A stretch of 64,000 nucleotides of DNA from an uncultured Lachnospiraceae bacterium (GTDB taxonomy: Bacteria > Bacillota > Clostridia > Lachnospirales > Lachnospiraceae), in contig CAKRHW010000004.1 of assembly GCA_934339365.1 (NCBI GenBank), positions 1 to 64,000 of the forward strand, in the 5' to 3' direction. Below the pieces are notes generated by a model. It searched no databases. It was not told where the DNA came from and saw only the letters and a program-made list of their open reading frames with translations. Shown here one piece after another: positions 33,455 to 41,829 of the stretch. A program made the translations under genes and the position numbers. Numbering within the stretch: position 1 is the stretch's first letter; the number at the start of each line of letters is the position of its first letter.

Positions 33455-34762
33455 ATGCAGTATCATACACAGTTAGAAGCAGCAAGAAAAAATATAATTA
33501 CACCACAGATGGAAGTGGTAGCAAAAAAGGAACAGATGGATGTTGAAGTCTTAAGACAGAAGATTGCAGAAGGAAAAGTTGTTATTCCTGCAAATGTGAA
33601 CCATAAGGCTTTGAGTCCGGAAGGAATCGGGGAAGGATTAAAGACAAAGATTAATGTCAATTTAGGAGTTTCCGGAGATTGCGTGGATTATACGAACGAG
33701 ATGAAAAAAGTGCAGTGCGCCATTGATTATAAGGCAGAAGCAATTATGGATTTAAGTAATTATGGAAAAACGAATACATTTCGTGAGCAGCTGATTGGAA
33801 TGTCACCGGCAATGATTGGAACGGTTCCGATGTATGATGCCATTGGATATTTAGAAAAGGATCTGCTTCATATTTCAGCAAAAGATTTTTTAGAAGTAGT
33901 AGAGGCACATGCGGCACAGGGAGTAGATTTTGTAACCATTCATGCAGGATTAAACCGTCGTGCAATTTCAACCTTTAAGGAATCTGGACGTTTAACCAAT
34001 ATTGTATCGCGTGGAGGTTCTCTGATTTTTGCATGGATGGAAATGACAGGAAATGAAAATCCATTTTATGAGTATTTTGACGATGTTCTTGATATTTTAT
34101 ACAAATATGATGTGACAATCAGTTTAGGGGATGCACTTCGTCCGGGATGTACACATGACAGTTCGGATGCAGGACAGATTGCAGAATTAATTGAACTTGG
34201 AATTTTAACAAAAAGAGCATGGGAAAAGAATGTACAGGTTATGATTGAAGGACCGGGACATATGGCAATCAATGAAATTGCTGCAAATATGGCATTAGAA
34301 AAAAGACTTTGTCATGGAGCACCATTTTATGTATTAGGACCTTTGGTAACAGATGTTGCACCGGGATATGATCATATTACATCAGCAATCGGAGGTGCTA
34401 TTGCAGCTGCAAATGGAGCAGACTTTTTATGCTACGTTACACCGGCAGAACATTTAAGATTACCAGATTTAGATGATGTTAAGGAAGGAATCATTGCAAG
34501 TAAAATCGCTGCACATGCCGCAGATATTGCAAATGGAATTCCGGGAGCAAGAGACTGGGATAATAAAATGAGTGATGCCAGAAGAAGAATCGAATGGGAA
34601 GAAATGTTTGAACTTGCACTTGATAAAGAGAAACCACGCAGATATTTTGAAAGCCTTCCTCCGGAAGACAGACATACCTGCTCAATGTGTGGAAAAATGT
34701 GTGCAGCAAGAACTGTCAATAAGATTCTGGCAGGAGAGAAAGTTACATTAATTGATGAATAA
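33455..34762 (+). CDS. thiC: Phosphomethylpyrimidine synthase ThiC
   Basis: Radical SAM enzyme that converts aminoimidazole ribotide to hydroxymethylpyrimidine phosphate in thiamine synthesis. The 435-residue protein has GEGLKTKINVNLGVSGDCVDY near 60, DLSNYG near 100, GVDFVTIHAGLNRR near 155, and the conserved IEGPGHMAINEI near 265. The C-terminal cluster motif reads CSMCGKMCAAR near residue 410; its spacing is CX2CX3C rather than the CX2CX4C of the longer enterobacterial form, as I recall for short clostridial and archaeal-type ThiC. GGAGG precedes ATG 33455; the in-frame ATG at 33443 overlaps this site. The TPP riboswitch supports thiamine synthesis over the related benzimidazole-forming BzaF. 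Confidence 0.94.
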   Translation: MQYHTQLEAARKNIITPQMEVVAKKEQMDVEVLRQKIAEGKVVIPANVNHKALSPEGIGEGLKTKINVNLGVSGDCVDYTNEMKKVQCAIDYKAEAIMDLSNYGKTNTFREQLIGMSPAMIGTVPMYDAIGYLEKDLLHISAKDFLEVVEAHAAQGVDFVTIHAGLNRRAISTFKESGRLTNIVSRGGSLIFAWMEMTGNENPFYEYFDDVLDILYKYDVTISLGDALRPGCTHDSSDAGQIAELIELGILTKRAWEKNVQVMIEGPGHMAINEIAANMALEKRLCHGAPFYVLGPLVTDVAPGYDHITSAIGGAIAAANGADFLCYVTPAEHLRLPDLDDVKEGIIASKIAAHAADIANGIPGARDWDNKMSDARRRIEWEEMFELALDKEKPRRYFESLPPEDRHTCSMCGKMCAARTVNKILAGEKVTLIDE

Positions 34763-34793
34763 GAATTAAAAAAGAGTTAAAATCAACAAAAAA

Positions 34794-34827
34794 ATGACCG
34801 CTGTTTTTATTGCAGTGGTCTTTTTTG
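34794..34827 (+). terminator. Terminator of thiC
   Basis: GACCGCTG (34796-34803) and CAGTGGTC (34813-34820) pair with one wobble around TTTTTATTG, followed by T6. Confidence 0.85.
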
Positions 34828-34838
34828 TACAAAAAGAA

Positions 34839-34867
34839 TTGTATTATTACAAAAAAGATGATATAAT
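34839..34867 (+). promoter_or_regulatory. Promoter of thiE
   Basis: TTGTAT (34839-34844), a 17-base spacer and TATAAT (34862-34867). It lies after the thiC terminator, so thiE can be transcribed independently of the riboswitch. Confidence 0.75.
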
Positions 34868-34923
34868 CAAAGCAGTCGCGAAATTTGCAGAATATTTCGA
34901 AGAGAGGAGATGACGCTAGAAGC

Positions 34924-35571
34924 ATGAAGAAACGGTCAAATGTAGTAAGAGAACAGTTACGGCTTTATGCAGTGACAGACAGACAGTGGCTGAATGGAAG
35001 GGAACTTTCTAAAATGGTAGAAGCCGCAATTGAGGGTGGTGCAACTTTTATACAATTGAGAGAGAAGCATTTAGAGAAAGAAGCTTTTTTAGCAGAAGCA
35101 AAAAAGATAAAAGCAATCACCGATCGCTATCACATTCCATTTGTGATTGACGATGATGTAGAGATTGCAATGGAAGTAGATGCGGATGGCGTACATGTCG
35201 GACAGGATGATATGAGTCTTGCACAGGCAAGAAGGATGCTTGGGGACGATAAGATTATTGGTGTTTCTGCTCACAATGTAGAAGAAGCACGAAAGGCACA
35301 GGAAGGTGGAGCTGATTATTTGGGAGTAGGAGCCTGCTTTTCTACGTCAACGAAGAAGGATACGCAAGACGTTTCGAAGGAAGAGTTAAAAAAGATTACA
35401 GGAGCAGTAGAGATTCCGGTTGTCGCAATTGGTGGAATCAGTCGGGATAAAATTGCACTGTTAAGTGGATGTGGCATTGCAGGAACTGCAGTTGTATCAG
35501 CAATTTTTGCACAGGATGATCCGAAAAGTGCAGCAAAACAATTAAGAGAAGAAGTGGAAAAATATCTATAA
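34924..35571 (+). CDS. thiE: Thiamine-phosphate synthase
   Basis: Joins hydroxymethylpyrimidine diphosphate and thiazole phosphate into thiamine phosphate. The TIM-barrel protein of 215 residues has LRLYAVTDRQW near 11, GGATFIQLREKHL near 38, FVIDDDVEIAMEVDADGVHVGQDD near 75, IIGVSAHN near 115, and the phosphate-binding VAIGGISRDK and GIAGTAVVSAIF near 175-195. The ribosome binding site is weak: GAGGAG lies about 13 bases before ATG 34924, and the only earlier in-frame start (TTG 34885) has none, so the start is uncertain. It has its own promoter with no riboswitch visible. Other thi genes are not in this window. Confidence 0.92.
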   Translation: MKKRSNVVREQLRLYAVTDRQWLNGRELSKMVEAAIEGGATFIQLREKHLEKEAFLAEAKKIKAITDRYHIPFVIDDDVEIAMEVDADGVHVGQDDMSLAQARRMLGDDKIIGVSAHNVEEARKAQEGGADYLGVGACFSTSTKKDTQDVSKEELKKITGAVEIPVVAIGGISRDKIALLSGCGIAGTAVVSAIFAQDDPKSAAKQLREEVEKYL

Positions 35572-35643
35572 ATGTGCACAGTCTGAGAAAGATTGATTTG
35601 ACAGGATAGATAAGAGTGAATGAGAATACGGGAGGTAGAGGAA

Positions 35644-37533
35644 ATGGAGTATCATTTAGAATATGAATTTGCAGCATGTATGGTGCTGTTAGCGGTTATG
35701 TTTTTCTTCTTCGGGAAGGAACGATTGTATCAGATAAATGGGAAGATATTCGCAGTCTTTTTATTTGCGTTACTGATTGATCTGCTTGCAGATATGGCAA
35801 TGACTTATGAAAAGGAAAGTGTATATCAGATGAATCATCAGATGTATGCAATTGTTCATAGCCTGCATCAAATCAATCAGGTATTATTAGGCTGGCTGTT
35901 TGCAGTGTATGGTATGAGTCAGGTGGGCTTATTTAATAAGAAGAACTATTGTTTAGGTGTGTTTGTGGCGATTCCCGGACTTGCAGGAGTGATTGCAATT
36001 GCAGGAAATCTATTTATGCAATTTACTTCTAGAAACAGCGGAATGGAAGATATCACCATGAATCTGATAGAGGGAATCATTGTATTTTATTCCGTATTTT
36101 GCATAGGTGTCATGATAAAAAAACGCAAAAAGGTGCACAAAATAGAATTTTTTGTTCTATTTTTGCAGCCGGTGGCAGTTGTGATTGCTGAGGCTGTTCA
36201 GAGTCAGTATTCACAATATCGGATTACGGTGCCTATGGTAGTATTTGCAACACTGATGATTTACATGGCATTTCAGAATCCAGATATTTATACAGACGGG
36301 CTTACCGGGTTATACCGGAGAAATGCTTTTTTAGAGATTTTAGAGAATCGGTTGCGGAATCATCAATATGCAGAACTTTTAATCATTGATTTGAATGAGA
36401 TGAAAGCAGTAAATGAACTCATTGGAAATCATGGAGTGAATCAGTTGCTCAAGGATATCGCAGAATATTTGTTATCACTTCGCAATGAAAAAAAGGAGCT
36501 GTTTCGTGTGGATGGAGATAATTTTATTTTTCTGCTAGACCATGAGGATCCGGAACTTGCAGAAACGGTTCGTCAGAGATTTTGCGAGGAATGGGATATC
36601 AATGATGGACGAATCAAATTAACAGCCAGTATCAGCAGGATTGCAATATCGAATTATTTAAACAATCCGAATCTGATTATGGAATTCATTGAAAAGGTTA
36701 CTTCTTATACTAAGAAGCAGGGACGTGGGTCTTTTGTGGATGTGGATGAAGAAGTTTCGAATGAATTAATGAGATCGATTAAGATTGAGAAAGTCATCCG
36801 CAACCTGAAGGAAGAGGAAGTGGTTGTGTATTATCAGCCCATTTATTCTATTTCCAAAGACCGGATTATTGGAATGGAGTCTTTGGTGAGAATTCAAAAT
36901 GAAGAATTAGGGATGTTGTTCCCGGATGAATTTATCAGCATTGCAGAGAGAACCGGCATGATTAATTTCCTTGGAATGGTTGTGCTTGAAAAGACCTGTA
37001 TGTTTATTATGGAACATGAGTTATGTGAACGTGGATTAGAATTTGTAGATGTGAATTTGTCTACGATTCAGTGTATGCAGAGGGGGTTAGCGGCTAAGAT
37101 TGAAGCAGTTTTAAAGAAATATCAGATTCCGCCGGAAGTGCTGGTTTTAGAAATTACGGAGAGTGCAGTTATTTCTTCCAAAGACCGTTTACACCGCTTA
37201 ATGCAACGCTTGTCAGAGCAGGGAGTCCGTTTTTCCATGGATGATTATGGAAGCGGTTATTCGAATTCCGGTTCCATTGTTGATTTGCAGTTAAAGACGA
37301 TTAAATTAGATAAATTAATGCTTTGGGACAGCATGGATAACGAACGGGCAAAAGTAATTTATACGAATACCGTTCAGATGTTCCAGAAATTGCAGTTTTT
37401 AACGGTTGCTGAGGGTGCTGAAAATGAAGAACAGCTTGCATTTTTAAAGAGTGTTCAGGTGGATTACGTGCAAGGATATTATTTTAGCAGACCGGTACCC
37501 GGACAAAAGATTGTAAGTATGTTTGCGTCTTGA
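35644..37533 (+). CDS. Membrane protein with degenerate GGDEF and intact EAL domain
   Basis: A 629-residue cyclic-di-GMP-related protein. Residues 1-205 hold six or seven transmembrane helices, probably a ligand-sensing module. A GGDEF-like domain follows (about 215-370), but its signature reads DGDNF near 288, so diguanylate cyclase activity is probably lost. The EAL domain (about 385-625) keeps the residues expected for activity: ESL near 411, VNLS, EITES, DDYGSGYS, KLDK and AEGAE, ending in QGYYFSRPVP. It should therefore be a phosphodiesterase lowering c-di-GMP, with the degenerate GGDEF as a possible GTP or regulatory site. GGGAGGT precedes ATG 35644. It is monocistronic. Confidence 0.87.
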   Translation: MEYHLEYEFAACMVLLAVMFFFFGKERLYQINGKIFAVFLFALLIDLLADMAMTYEKESVYQMNHQMYAIVHSLHQINQVLLGWLFAVYGMSQVGLFNKKNYCLGVFVAIPGLAGVIAIAGNLFMQFTSRNSGMEDITMNLIEGIIVFYSVFCIGVMIKKRKKVHKIEFFVLFLQPVAVVIAEAVQSQYSQYRITVPMVVFATLMIYMAFQNPDIYTDGLTGLYRRNAFLEILENRLRNHQYAELLIIDLNEMKAVNELIGNHGVNQLLKDIAEYLLSLRNEKKELFRVDGDNFIFLLDHEDPELAETVRQRFCEEWDINDGRIKLTASISRIAISNYLNNPNLIMEFIEKVTSYTKKQGRGSFVDVDEEVSNELMRSIKIEKVIRNLKEEEVVVYYQPIYSISKDRIIGMESLVRIQNEELGMLFPDEFISIAERTGMINFLGMVVLEKTCMFIMEHELCERGLEFVDVNLSTIQCMQRGLAAKIEAVLKKYQIPPEVLVLEITESAVISSKDRLHRLMQRLSEQGVRFSMDDYGSGYSNSGSIVDLQLKTIKLDKLMLWDSMDNERAKVIYTNTVQMFQKLQFLTVAEGAENEEQLAFLKSVQVDYVQGYYFSRPVPGQKIVSMFAS

Positions 37534-37552
37534 TAGAAAGCAAAGAAAGGGA

Positions 37553-37581
37553 TTGCGATAAAAAGTAAAAAATGTTAGAAT
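37553..37581 (+). promoter_or_regulatory. Promoter of the aconitase-family gene
   Basis: TTGCGA (37553-37558), a 17-base spacer and TAGAAT (37576-37581), 33 bases before the start codon. Confidence 0.6.
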
Positions 37582-37614
37582 ATATCTATATTTTTGATTT
37601 TAGGAGGAACTTTC

Positions 37615-39900
37615 ATGGTTAGAATAAGTGAAAATGGTGCGTATCTTGTGAATGGTACGGACATTGTGGAGTGTAATAATGAAGCGGAAGTTAAAAGTAA
37701 GCTTGGAAGTGAATATGTAGAGCCGGCGAAGGCGGCAGAGAATACCATTGCGTATGGAATCTTAAAAGATCATAACACTTCCGGTAATATGGATAAGTTA
37801 CAGATCAAATTTGATAAACTTACCTCTCATGATATTACATTTGTAGGTATTATTCAGACAGCACGAGCTTCTGGTCTTGAGAAGTTCCCAATTCCATATG
37901 TACTTACGAACTGTCACAACTCTTTATGTGCAGTTGGTGGTACAATCAATGAAGATGATCATATGTTTGGACTTACATGTGCCAAGAAGTATGGCGGAAT
38001 CTATGTTCCACCTCATCAGGCAGTTATTCATCAGTTTGCCAGAGAGATGCTTGCCGGTGGCGGTAAGATGATTCTTGGTTCAGACAGCCATACCCGTTAT
38101 GGTGCACTTGGAACAATGGCGATGGGTGAAGGTGGTCCGGAACTTGTTAAGCAGTTACTGAGCCAGACTTATGATATCAACATGCCAGATGTAATTGCCA
38201 TTTATCTTGATGGAGAGCCAATGAAGGGTGTTGGACCTCAGGACGTTGCACTTGCTATTATTGGTGAAGTATTCGGATGCGGATATGTTAAGAATAAGGT
38301 AATGGAATTCGTTGGACCTGGTGTGTCTAAGTTAAGTGCTGATTTCAGAATTGGAATCGATGTTATGACAACAGAGACAACTTGTTTATCTTCTATCTGG
38401 CAGACAGACGAAAAGATTAAGGAATTCTATGATATTCATGGAAGAGTAGAAGAATATAAAGAATTAAAACCAGGTAAGGTTGCTTATTATGATGGCGTTG
38501 TTTATGTAGATTTAAGCAAGATTAAGCCAATGATTGCTATGCCTTTCCATCCAAGTAATACTTATACAATCGAAGATGTGAATGCGAACCTGGCAGACGT
38601 ACTTGCAGATGTTGAGAAGAAAGCACTTGTAAGTTTAGATGGACAGGTAGAGTATTCTTTGAAGGATAAAGTCATTGATGGCAAATTATATGTAGATCAA
38701 GGTGTCATTGCAGGATGCGCCGGTGGTGGATTTGAGAATATCTGTGCTGCAGCAGATATTATGAAGGGCAAATATATTGGATCAGATGAATTTACTCTGA
38801 ATGTATATCCGGCATCTACTCCGATTTATATGGAATTAATTAAGAATGGTGCGGCAGCAGCGTTAATGGAGACGGGTGCAATTATTAAGACAGCATTCTG
38901 TGGACCATGTTTTGGTGCAGGAGATACTCCGGCAAATAATGCATTTTCAATTCGTCATTCTACAAGAAACTTCCCGAACAGAGAAGGATCGAAGTTACAG
39001 AATGGACAGATTGCTTCTGTTGCTCTTATGGATGCACGTTCGATTGCAGCAACTGCAGCAAACAAGGGATTCTTAACACCTGCAACTGATTTAGATGTAG
39101 AATATCAGAATCCGACTTATCATTTTGATGCGAACATTTACAAGAATCGTGTATTTGATTCAAAGGGTGTTGCAGATCCATCTGTTGAGATTAAGTTTGG
39201 ACCAAATATTAAAGACTGGCCAGAGATGCCTGCACTTCCAGAGAATTTATTATTGAAGGTAGTATCAGAGATTCATGATCCTGTTACAACGACAGATGAG
39301 TTGATTCCATCAGGAGAGACATCATCATATAGAAGTAATCCATTAGGATTGGCAGAGTTTGCACTTTCAAGAAAGGATCCGGCATACGTTGGAAGAGCCA
39401 AAGAAGTACAGAAGGCTCAGAAGGCAATCGAAGCAGATACATGTCCGGTAGAAGCATTACCAGAATTGAAGCCGGTTATGGATACCATCAAGGTTGCTTA
39501 TCCAGAAGTTAAGCGTAGTAATTTAGGAATTGGTTCTACAATTTATGCTGTAAAACCAGGAGATGGTTCAGCCAGAGAACAGGCTGCATCTTGCCAGAAG
39601 GTTTTAGGCGGATGGGCAAATATTGCACAGGAATATGCAACAAAGAGATATCGTTCGAACTTAATGAACTGGGGAATGCTTCCATTCTTATATGCAGATG
39701 AAAAGCTTCCATTTGCAAATGGCGATTACATTTTTGTACCAGGTATTGCAAAAGCATTAGAGAACAAAGAGTCTGATATTCAGGCATTTGTAGTAAAAGA
39801 TGGTTCATTAAATGAAGTACACTTCCAGCTTGGTGAGATGACAGACGATGAAAGAGAAATTATCTTAAAGGGATGTTTAATTAACTACAATAGAAAGTAA
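37615..39900 (+). CDS. Aconitase-family hydratase (YbhJ-like)
   Basis: A 761-residue iron-sulfur (de)hydratase of the aconitase superfamily. Three cluster-region segments are visible: VLTNCHNSLCAVGGT near 95, GVIAGCAGGGFENI near 365 and TAFCGPCFGAGDTPANN near 430. The segment usually reading SCTNS in aconitase and isopropylmalate isomerase reads GCAGGGF here, as in E. coli YbhJ-type relatives, so the substrate may not be citrate. The swivel-domain signature (DTYTRYGALG-like SHTRYGALGTMAMGEGG near 155) and a C-terminal swivel domain with RSNLMNWGMLPF near 690 are intact. TAGGAGGAAC precedes ATG 37615, beyond the in-frame ATG at 37594. It is monocistronic between promoter and terminator. Confidence 0.82.
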   Translation: MVRISENGAYLVNGTDIVECNNEAEVKSKLGSEYVEPAKAAENTIAYGILKDHNTSGNMDKLQIKFDKLTSHDITFVGIIQTARASGLEKFPIPYVLTNCHNSLCAVGGTINEDDHMFGLTCAKKYGGIYVPPHQAVIHQFAREMLAGGGKMILGSDSHTRYGALGTMAMGEGGPELVKQLLSQTYDINMPDVIAIYLDGEPMKGVGPQDVALAIIGEVFGCGYVKNKVMEFVGPGVSKLSADFRIGIDVMTTETTCLSSIWQTDEKIKEFYDIHGRVEEYKELKPGKVAYYDGVVYVDLSKIKPMIAMPFHPSNTYTIEDVNANLADVLADVEKKALVSLDGQVEYSLKDKVIDGKLYVDQGVIAGCAGGGFENICAAADIMKGKYIGSDEFTLNVYPASTPIYMELIKNGAAAALMETGAIIKTAFCGPCFGAGDTPANNAFSIRHSTRNFPNREGSKLQNGQIASVALMDARSIAATAANKGFLTPATDLDVEYQNPTYHFDANIYKNRVFDSKGVADPSVEIKFGPNIKDWPEMPALPENLLLKVVSEIHDPVTTTDELIPSGETSSYRSNPLGLAEFALSRKDPAYVGRAKEVQKAQKAIEADTCPVEALPELKPVMDTIKVAYPEVKRSNLGIGSTIYAVKPGDGSAREQAASCQKVLGGWANIAQEYATKRYRSNLMNWGMLPFLYADEKLPFANGDYIFVPGIAKALENKESDIQAFVVKDGSLNEVHFQLGEMTDDEREIILKGCLINYNRK

Positions 39901-39913
39901 AAGAAGAATAAAG

Positions 39914-39955
39914 AAGCCATTGCTCCACGAATTGATGTGTAGCAATGGCTTTTTG
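39914..39955 (+). terminator. Terminator of the aconitase-family gene
   Basis: AAGCCATTGCT and AGCAATGGCTT form a perfect 11-bp stem, followed by TTTTG. It lies between convergent genes and may serve the AIM24 gene too. Confidence 0.88.
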
Positions 39956-39986
39956 TTTCATAGAAATAAATGATGAAAAATGAAAA

Positions 39987-40691
39987 TTAATCAATTCCAA
40001 CCTGAATTCCACCGGAACGCTCAGATGGCTGGATGATGACTGTAACTCCCATATTTCCAGACCACTCAAACTGATAAGATTCTCCGGAAGCCTGACCGAT
40101 AAAGGTTTTCCATGAAACATCAGTTGTTACATGAGGGTCGCAATGCCCATTTCCAACCCAGCATACAACTGCATCAGGGTCGACAGAGATGGTATTGCCG
40201 GATGTAACATTACTTAAGACAAGAGGGTTACCATCAGCCAATACTGCTACATAAGCATTATTACCGGTTGCAGTCAGTGTGGAAGTGGCAAGCCCCTTTT
40301 GTGAAAGAATACCAACTCCAATAAATCGAACACTGTAATCGCAGTCTGGTGTAAAAGCTAAGATATTTTCAGATTCTACAGAAATAGTTTCTCCAGGCTG
40401 AAGATGATAAACAACAACGTGTTGCCCATAGTTAGCATAATAAGTTGTGGAAGGTCCCTGAAATTGTACCTTCATCAGTGGAAGATTTTCACCGGTCACT
40501 CTTCGGGCAAGCTGTCCTAATAAAGCTCTTCCAAATGAATTCTGTGGTCCTAAAAGGACTTTATCAAATTTATAATTTTTTCCGCCGGCATTATCACCTG
40601 CAATAAATGCACCGGCTTTGGCAAACAGTACATCATTTCCGGTACTTGTTACCTTTAATGTAAGTTCGTTGAGTATTTCAAAAGTTAGCAT
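39987..40691 (-). CDS. AIM24 family protein
   Basis: A 234-residue beta-rich protein of the AIM24/TIGR00266 family. Visible features: KAGAFIAGDNAGGKNYKFDKVLLGP near 25, LARRVTGENLPLMKVQFQG near 60, and a regular run of beta strands to the end with TWKTFIGQASGESYQFEWSG-like C-terminal motif. The family's biochemical role is unknown; bacterial members often lie next to TerD or phage-shock-type genes and are associated with membrane stress. It follows the terD-like gene by 22 bases with GAGGAGG before its ATG, so the two form an operon. The last residues are GGIQVGID. Confidence 0.82.
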   Translation of the reverse strand: MLTFEILNELTLKVTSTGNDVLFAKAGAFIAGDNAGGKNYKFDKVLLGPQNSFGRALLGQLARRVTGENLPLMKVQFQGPSTTYYANYGQHVVVYHLQPGETISVESENILAFTPDCDYSVRFIGVGILSQKGLATSTLTATGNNAYVAVLADGNPLVLSNVTSGNTISVDPDAVVCWVGNGHCDPHVTTDVSWKTFIGQASGESYQFEWSGNMGVTVIIQPSERSGGIQVGID

Positions 40692-40713
40692 TTTCTTCCT
40701 CCTCTTTTTGTAA

Positions 40714-41565
40714 TTATATTACTTCGACACCATATAATTCGCATAATCCTGCTAAATCTCGTGCAACACCATTTCCAATCGCGTTAAATTTCCAATTTTG
40801 ATGATGCAGATATAATTCTCCAATCATCATAGAAGTGACATTTGAATAATAATCTGTCATCTGAAAGCTGACAAGTTCCGTATGGGTTGTAGAATCCGAT
40901 ATCTGTATGTAGGCGTCTTTTATCATGCTGAAGTTCAATTGTTTTTCAAAAGCTTCGTTGATTGTCAGGACAAAAACAATTTTAGAAACTTCCGGATTGA
41001 GTTTTGATAAATCAATGGTAATACTTTCGCGGGCATCTATTTCATTGTCATGAAAGATGGTGCTAGAATCAGGACTTGTAGTCTGACCATAAAAAACAAA
41101 CCAGGAATCTCCGATTACTTTTCCGGTCTGGTTTAGTAGAAATGCGGAAACATCTAAATCACAAGCTGCATTCCGGACGTTCCATCCAAGAGAAACTTTT
41201 AGTCTGCAATTTGGATTGGAAAGAGAAAGTGGTACTCTTTGCCCTTTTTGAACCGGATGCAAAAAAGCAGGAACTGGTTTTTCCATCATTGTCTGAACCG
41301 GAGTGGCAGTCTGAACTGGAGCTGTAGTCTGAACCGGTGGTGTGGTTTGAACCGGAGCGGCAGTTCGAATCGGAGGCGTAGCCTGAACCGGAGCGGCAGT
41401 CCGTATCGGAGGCGTAGCCTGTATCGGAGCAGAGTTCTCATGCTTTTTTGTATTTATAGATTGTAAATACTGGAATGAATGAGGCTTTTGCACATTTCTT
41501 GTATTGAGACTGGTGATTGTTTCTTTTGTAAAAGCACCAGTTGTTTTCATAGGAATCTGAAACAT
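40714..41565 (-). CDS. TerD family stress protein with N-terminal hexapeptide repeats
   Basis: A 283-residue cytoplasmic protein. The C-terminal TerD domain (about 105-283) has the family signature GQRVPLSLSNPNCRLKVSLGWN, the Ca2+-binding CDLDVSAFLLN and DSWFVFYGQT, and DNEIDARESITIDLSKL. TerD proteins bind calcium and occur in tellurite, phage and stress-response systems. The N-terminal part carries a Pro/Thr/Gln hexapeptide repeat (about residues 46-92; APVQTT, PPIRTA types), probably a flexible linker. AAAGGAG precedes ATG at 41565; a start 30 bases upstream lacks a site. It is cotranscribed with the AIM24 gene. Confidence 0.85.
   Translation of the reverse strand: MFQIPMKTTGAFTKETITSLNTRNVQKPHSFQYLQSINTKKHENSAPIQATPPIRTAAPVQATPPIRTAAPVQTTPPVQTTAPVQTATPVQTMMEKPVPAFLHPVQKGQRVPLSLSNPNCRLKVSLGWNVRNAACDLDVSAFLLNQTGKVIGDSWFVFYGQTTSPDSSTIFHDNEIDARESITIDLSKLNPEVSKIVFVLTINEAFEKQLNFSMIKDAYIQISDSTTHTELVSFQMTDYYSNVTSMMIGELYLHHQNWKFNAIGNGVARDLAGLCELYGVEVI
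41290..41430 (-). repeat. 18-base repeat encoding Pro-Val-Gln-Thr hexapeptides
   Basis: Eight near-identical 18-base units inside the TerD-like gene encode variants of APVQTT, PPIRTA and TPVQTM. Alternating units are nearly identical at the DNA level, so unit number may vary between strains. Confidence 0.8.
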
Positions 41566-41744
41566 AAATTCTCCTTTCAAAATATAGGATTGCAAAGCAC
41601 AGGATAATCTGTATCATCAGGATCTGTGCTGTCATTTTTTAAATGAAGCAATACTTAAAAAAAGTGTACTTGATAGAGAAAGAAAAGTCAAATAGGGATG
41701 GATAAAAAACAGGAAAAAAGAACGAAAAAAATTCAAAAAAAGTA

Positions 41745-41772
41745 TTGATTTTTTCTAGAAAGATGTTATGAT
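41745..41772 (+). promoter_or_regulatory. Promoter of the ArsR-like regulator gene
   Basis: TTGATT (41745-41750), a 16-base spacer and TATGAT (41767-41772). Just downstream, ACAATT (41794-41799) and AATTGT (41806-41811) form a dyad that could be an autoregulatory operator. Confidence 0.55.
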
Positions 41773-41829
41773 TAAGAAAACATAAAACTTGAAACAATTC
41801 AATAAAATTGTAACAAAGGAGAAGAGAAG

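Noticed and set aside
41142..41466. Plus-strand frames across the TerD repeat region
   Set aside because: They are the reverse complement of the Pro/Thr repeat (giving Arg/Ser-Leu repeats), not genes.
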